This document shows, piece by piece, positions 6,898-10,200 of a stretch of 10,200 nucleotides of DNA. Position numbers and translations under genes: made by a program. Origin of the DNA: Clostridia bacterium. GTDB lineage: Bacteria > Bacillota > UBA994 > PWPR01. Under the pieces are notes generated by a model. The model was not told where the DNA came from, did not search any database, and was given only the letters and a program-made list of their open reading frames with translations. Numbering within the stretch: position 1 is the first letter of the stretch; each line of letters opens with the position of its first letter. The stretch covers positions 1 through 10,200 of the forward strand of contig PWPR01000220.1 of the NCBI GenBank assembly GCA_003557085.1, in the 5' to 3' direction.

Positions 6898-8307
6898 TTA
6901 TTTTAGAATTGACTTGAATATCTTCTTAGTTCTTTTTGATTCTTTATTACTTGACTTCTCAGCTTTCTTTTGTTTATTGTATTCTTTTAGTGCATCATCT
7001 AATTTCTTAAGCTTATCATTATTAAGTTCAGCTAAGGCCTTTGAGATATCTTGCTCTTTTGTCACGTCATCAATTAATTTTGCAGTGAGCGAAAAGATGT
7101 TTTCATTTTTATCATAAGCTTGTTCAAATGAAACGATTGCTTTCTCATCATCCCCTAATTGGATGTAGGCACAAGCAGATAGTAAATAACCTAACGGACT
7201 CTCCTCATTGACTAAAGCTGCATACTGGGCTTCTACTAGTGCTTCTTCAGATTTATTCATGTGCAATAGTATTTCTGCCAGATTAATCCTAATTATATCA
7301 TTTTTAGGTTCAATTTCCTTGGCTTTTTTGATAGATTTCAATGCTTTTTCAAAATCCTTTTGGGCTAAATAAGCTGAAGCCATGCTTACTAATGCTGGAA
7401 GATAATCTTCTTTAATACTCAAAGTATTGACCCACTCTTCAATAGCCCTCTCATAAAGCTTATTGTCATAATATACAATTCCAATGTTATAGCTTGCGTG
7501 AACACTTTCTGGATCTTCTTCAAGTGCCTCTTTCCATAGCCTTAAAGCATCATCAGGCTGGCCATTTCGAGCATAAGCTTCTCCAAGGTTCGTCTTTATA
7601 TTTGAATCATCAATACCTTTTCTCATTGCTTTTTCAAAATGCTTAATAGCGTCTTGAACTTTATTTAGACTTAATGATGCCAATCCTGCATTATAGAAGA
7701 TTGATGGATCATTACCTCCAAGAGAAATCTCTCTATCACAATACTCCAATGCCTCTTCCATATTATTTAGATGTAAGTGTATCATCGCTAATTGGTGATG
7801 TGCTTCCAAATCCTCAGAATCTATTTTAATTATTGTTTCCCAGCGACTAATTGCCTCTTCAAACTCACCTTTTAACATGAGAACCTTTGCCAGTGTTTGA
7901 TGTATAATTTTCATTGAACGATTCGTATTATATCTATCTGCTTTTCTTAGATGCATTAAGGCAGCATCGATTAGCTGTTTTTGCACATAAACTTTTGCTA
8001 TTGAATAGTGAGCAAAAACGTTTTTTTCATCTAACTCTATCACTTTTTTCCATTCTTGTAGTGCTTTATCAAACTCGCCTTCTTCAGCATAGATTGTTCC
8101 TAAATGATAATGTGCAGTAAGTCTTTCCTTACCTTTGAGCAGTTCTACTGAATGTAGAAGTCTTTCTTTAGCCTTGTCCCAATCGTTTAAGTGCATGTAA
8201 GCAACGCCCAAGTCATGATTATAAACAGGGTTGTTTGGTTCTTCATCTAATTTTGATTTTAAATCTTCAATTATTTCTTGTATTTCTTCTTTATTTGGTA
8301 CCTTCAT
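6898..8307 (-). CDS. Large tetratricopeptide-repeat protein heading the cda-glm operon
   Basis: 469 residues made almost entirely of about eleven tandem 34-residue TPR units, starting near 26, 64, 98, 135, 169, 203, 237, 270, 304, 338 and 372. TPR-pattern residues are clear, for example HYHLGTIYAEEGEFDKALQE and ASYNIGIVYYDNKLYERAIE. A charged tail follows (about 420-469), ending in a lysine-rich stretch (KKAEKSSNKESKRTKKIFKS). No signal peptide, membrane segment or enzyme domain is visible, so it is a cytoplasmic scaffold or adaptor. The start at 8307 has GAGGGAG (8321-8315) 7 nt upstream. It is only 20 nt ahead of cdaA on the same strand, with no terminator between, so it should share the transcript. 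The specific role is unknown. Context suggests a partner of CdaA/CdaR/GlmM or of cell-envelope assembly (inference). TPR proteins are too widespread for a closer family name. Confidence 0.9.
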   Translation of the reverse strand: MKVPNKEEIQEIIEDLKSKLDEEPNNPVYNHDLGVAYMHLNDWDKAKERLLHSVELLKGKERLTAHYHLGTIYAEEGEFDKALQEWKKVIELDEKNVFAHYSIAKVYVQKQLIDAALMHLRKADRYNTNRSMKIIHQTLAKVLMLKGEFEEAISRWETIIKIDSEDLEAHHQLAMIHLHLNNMEEALEYCDREISLGGNDPSIFYNAGLASLSLNKVQDAIKHFEKAMRKGIDDSNIKTNLGEAYARNGQPDDALRLWKEALEEDPESVHASYNIGIVYYDNKLYERAIEEWVNTLSIKEDYLPALVSMASAYLAQKDFEKALKSIKKAKEIEPKNDIIRINLAEILLHMNKSEEALVEAQYAALVNEESPLGYLLSACAYIQLGDDEKAIVSFEQAYDKNENIFSLTAKLIDDVTKEQDISKALAELNNDKLKKLDDALKEYNKQKKAEKSSNKESKRTKKIFKSILK

Positions 8308-8429
8308 AGGTCATCTCCCTCATAATCTTCATATAAAGATATTAGCTATAAATATTAAATATCCTTCATTACTATCTAAATTTTTTATCAGATATACAAT
8401 TATATCATAATAATGATTCTTTCTCTTCC

Positions 8430-8438
8430 ATTATAGCA
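8430..8438 (-). promoter_or_regulatory. Candidate extended -10 promoter for the TPR-cdaA-cdaR-glmM-glmS operon
   Basis: The minus strand reads TTTGCTATAAT, with a perfect TATAAT (8435-8430) and an upstream TGC that fits an extended -10. No convincing -35 lies 16-18 nt upstream, where the fabZ terminator stem is found. The operon start at 8307 is about 120 nt away, leaving an AT-rich leader with no riboswitch that I recognise. A weaker alternative is TTGTAT (8399-8394) with GATAGT 17 nt on. Confidence 0.35.
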
Positions 8439-8461
8439 AAAAGACCTTCATAAGAAGGTCT
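8438..8461 (-). terminator. Intrinsic terminator of the fab operon
   Basis: On the minus strand AGACCTTC (8461-8454) pairs with GAAGGTCT (8449-8442) around a TTAT loop, giving an 8-bp stem followed by five T residues (8442-8438). It begins 3 nt after the fabZ stop codon and closes the fatty-acid block. Confidence 0.85.
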
Positions 8462-8464
8462 AAA

Positions 8465-8887
8465 TTATTGTGCAACTGCAAATGTTATTTCAGCTGTAGT
8501 TACAATCTGCCCATCAACTTTTGCTACAGACTTACCTATACCCATTGAGCCATGTAAGCCAGTCAGCTCGGTAGTTAGTTCCAAGACGTCTCCTGGACGA
8601 ACCTGCTTCTTAAATCTAGCTTTTTTGATGCCTCCAAAAAAGGCAATCTTTCCTTTAAACTCTTCTTTACTAAGCAAGGCAATAGCTCCTGCTTGTGCTA
8701 AGGCTTCAATAATTAAGACGCCTGGCATTACAGGATATCCTGGAAAATGTCCTTTAAAATAATACTCATCTTCATTAACATATTTTTTTGCTACACATTT
8801 TTTACCCACTTCTAGTTCGATAACTTCATCTACTAATAAGAAAGGTTCTCTATGCGGTAATATTTGCTTTATTTCTTCTTTATTCAT
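8465..8887 (-). CDS. fabZ: 3-hydroxyacyl-[acyl-carrier-protein] dehydratase FabZ
   Basis: 140 residues, the normal FabZ length. It dehydrates 3-hydroxyacyl-ACP to trans-2-enoyl-ACP in type II fatty-acid synthesis, as a hot-dog-fold oligomer in the cytoplasm. The start at 8887 (MNKEEIKQILPHREPF) gives the canonical N-terminus; the in-frame ATG at 8959 adds 24 residues unlike FabZ and lies deep in fabF. Signatures are LPHREPFLLVD (10-20), the catalytic histidine in GHFPGYPVMPG (H47) and the catalytic glutamate in LIIEALAQ (E61). The gene overlaps the end of fabF by 8 nt (ATGAATAA), with only a weak GGGA site upstream, so translation is probably coupled to fabF. A terminator follows at once, so no accB/accC-type genes come after it here, unlike many clostridial fab operons. 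Confidence 0.97.
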   Translation of the reverse strand: MNKEEIKQILPHREPFLLVDEVIELEVGKKCVAKKYVNEDEYYFKGHFPGYPVMPGVLIIEALAQAGAIALLSKEEFKGKIAFFGGIKKARFKKQVRPGDVLELTTELTGLHGSMGIGKSVAKVDGQIVTTAEITFAVAQ

Positions 8888-10121
8888 TACTATCATCCCA
8901 TCTTTTAAATGCCAGTACAACATTATGACCTCCAAAGCCAAATGAGTTAGATAAAGCATATTGAATCTTTTGCTCTCTGGACCCTTCTGTTATATAGTCT
9001 AGATCACACTCAGGATCACTATTCTCATAATTGATAGTAGGTGGTAATATGCCCTCTTTAAGAGCCATTACGCAAAATGCAGCTTCTAAAGACCCTGCAG
9101 CACCAAGTAAATGTCCTGTCATTGATTTGGTTGAACTTACAGGCACATTTTGATCACTAAACACTTCTTTTATAGCTAAGCTTTCGATCTTATCATTAAG
9201 TGAAGTGCTTGTTCCATGAGCATTAATATATCCAACATCACTTGGTTTAATACCTGCTTCTGTAATAGCCTCCAGCATAGCTTTTTTTGCTCCATAAGCT
9301 TGTGGGTCAGGTGCTGTAATATGATATGCATCAGATGTAGAACCATAGCCAACTACTTCTGCGTAAACTTTTGCACCTCTTGCTTTTGCACTTTCATAGC
9401 TTTCAAGTATAAAAGTCGTAGAACCTTCGCCTATGACAAAACCACTACGGTCAGCATCAAATGGTATTGATGCTCTATTCCTATCCTGCCCATCATGGAG
9501 AGCTTTCATTGAAGCAAAACCTGCTACTGCTAGTGGCGTTATTGCAGCTTCTACTCCACCTGCTACCATAAGTTTGCTTTTACCTTCTGCTATTAGCTTT
9601 GCAGCTTCCCCAATAGCTGAGCTTCCTGAAGCACATGCTGTTTGCATTGAGATACTGTGCCCTTTAAGCCCTAAAGCAATAGCCACATAACCTGGAGCCA
9701 TGTTAATTATGCTCATAGGAATAAAGAAGGGAGATACTCTTTCTGGACCTTTTTCATACATCTTTATTGCTTGATCTTCAATAGTGCTAAGGCCACCAAT
9801 GCCGCTACCTATTATTACACCAGCATTGAAATCTTCTGGATTAGCTCCTTCTAAACCCGCATCTTTCCATGCATCCATTGCAGTAACAATTGCATACTGG
9901 CAAAAGAGATCCATTCTTCGTGCCTCTTTACGATTTAAGTAATCTTTTGTGTCAAAATCTTTTACTTCTGCTGCCAGACTTACTGGAAAATTTTCTATAT
10001 TAAATTTTGTTATTTTATCTATTGCACACTGACCATTCTTAGCATTGGTCCATGCCTCTTCTAAGCTATTACCTAGTGGAGATACAACCCCAATGCCTGT
10101 TATTACAACTCTGTTTTTCAT
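8880..10121 (-). CDS. fabF: 3-oxoacyl-[acyl-carrier-protein] synthase II, FabF
   Basis: 413 residues, the normal KAS II length. It elongates acyl-ACP with malonyl-ACP by decarboxylative condensation in type II fatty-acid synthesis. The Cys-His-His triad is intact: C163 in TACASGSSAIG, H302 in NAHGTST and H337 in KSMTGHLLGAAG. The thiolase-fold start RVVITGIGVVSPLGN and the gating-loop NSFGFGGHN (392-400) are also present. One small difference from the commonest form is S307 in HGTSTSLND, where proline is usual. The start at 10121 has GGAG (10131-10128) 6 nt upstream; this site overlaps the stop codon of the preceding fabG. The start of fabZ overlaps its 3' end by 8 nt. FabF rather than FabB is favoured by length and by the fabG-fabF gene order. 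Confidence 0.97.
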   Translation of the reverse strand: MKNRVVITGIGVVSPLGNSLEEAWTNAKNGQCAIDKITKFNIENFPVSLAAEVKDFDTKDYLNRKEARRMDLFCQYAIVTAMDAWKDAGLEGANPEDFNAGVIIGSGIGGLSTIEDQAIKMYEKGPERVSPFFIPMSIINMAPGYVAIALGLKGHSISMQTACASGSSAIGEAAKLIAEGKSKLMVAGGVEAAITPLAVAGFASMKALHDGQDRNRASIPFDADRSGFVIGEGSTTFILESYESAKARGAKVYAEVVGYGSTSDAYHITAPDPQAYGAKKAMLEAITEAGIKPSDVGYINAHGTSTSLNDKIESLAIKEVFSDQNVPVSSTKSMTGHLLGAAGSLEAAFCVMALKEGILPPTINYENSDPECDLDYITEGSREQKIQYALSNSFGFGGHNVVLAFKRWDDSNE

Positions 10122-10132
10122 AAAAGTCTCCT

Positions 10133-10200
10133 CTACATTACCATTCCGCCATCAAGATTAATTACTTGTCCCGTAATATAACTTGAATCTTCACTTGCTA
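10133..10200 (-). CDS. fabG: 3-oxoacyl-[acyl-carrier-protein] reductase FabG, C-terminal end only
   Basis: Only the last 22 codons lie in the window; the gene runs off the right edge. The translated end, ASEDSSYITGQVINLDGGM followed by VM and TAG (10135-10133), is the standard C-terminus of short-chain dehydrogenase FabG (the SsYITGQ.i.vDGGm.m motif). FabG reduces 3-oxoacyl-ACP with NADPH, the step between FabF and FabZ, which fits the gene order fabG-fabF-fabZ. The stop is 11 nt before the fabF start and overlaps its ribosome binding site (TAGAGGAG). Confidence 0.9.
   Translation of the reverse strand, partial: ASEDSSYITGQVINLDGGMVM

Noticed and set aside
8308..8440. Possible c-di-AMP (ydaO-type) or other riboswitch in the leader of the TPR-cda operon
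   Set aside because: The leader is AT-rich and too short for a ydaO-type element, and I see no conserved riboswitch motif or second terminator-like hairpin.
8888..8959. Longer fabZ start at 8959
   Set aside because: The extra 24 residues are not FabZ-like and overlap the conserved end of fabF; MNKEEIKQILPHREPF is the canonical start.
9216..9690. Two plus-strand open frames inside fabF
   Set aside because: Both are antisense to conserved FabF coding sequence and give cysteine- or alanine-rich translations without known motifs.

Overview
The window looks like chromosomal DNA from a low-GC Gram-positive anaerobe of the clostridial type. The coding sequence is AT-rich, Shine-Dalgarno sites are strong (AGGAGG type), and the cdaA-cdaR-glmM-glmS order and the glmS ribozyme are typical of Firmicutes. 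The extracytoplasmic part of CdaR is very acidic, which hints at a haloalkaliphilic or otherwise salty or alkaline habitat (inference). I cannot name the genus.

Layout from left to right. (1) 8-802, minus strand: a short membrane-anchored protein with YKDS-type helical units and RCC1-like repeats. It stops just as a fourth repeat begins, inside a perfect 10-bp inverted repeat at the window edge. (2) 949-1767, plus strand: a NIF3/DUF34 dinuclear-metal protein, divergent from gene 1. Candidate promoters for both lie in the 146 bp between their starts. (3) 1774-1810: a hairpin with T-tracts on both sides, serving as a shared terminator for the convergent nif3-like and glmS genes. (4) 8307 down to 1809, minus strand: a five-gene block, TPR protein - cdaA - cdaR - glmM - [glmS ribozyme] - glmS. 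Spacings are 20 nt, a 14-nt overlap, 16 nt and then the ribozyme, so the block reads as one operon. (5) 8438-8461: the terminator of the upstream fatty-acid block, with a perfect TATAAT right at its T-tract that may start the TPR-cda operon. (6) 10200 down to 8465, minus strand: the end of a fatty-acid synthesis operon, fabG (3' end only) - fabF - fabZ, with an 11-nt gap and an 8-nt overlap.

How the genes work together. CdaA makes cyclic di-AMP at the membrane and CdaR modulates it. GlmM and GlmS make glucosamine-1-phosphate and glucosamine-6-phosphate, the precursors of UDP-GlcNAc and peptidoglycan. The glmS ribozyme senses GlcN6P and self-cleaves the glmS message, closing a feedback loop. 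The cleavage site is only 3 nt past the glmM stop codon. The large TPR protein at the head of the operon is the least explained member and a candidate partner or scaffold for this set. FabG, FabF and FabZ are type II fatty-acid elongation enzymes.

No mobile element, CRISPR array, tRNA or rRNA was seen. Most of the window is a conserved housekeeping locus. The points worth a second look are the ribozyme/glmM junction, the TPR gene, the acidic three-domain CdaR and the short RCC1 protein.
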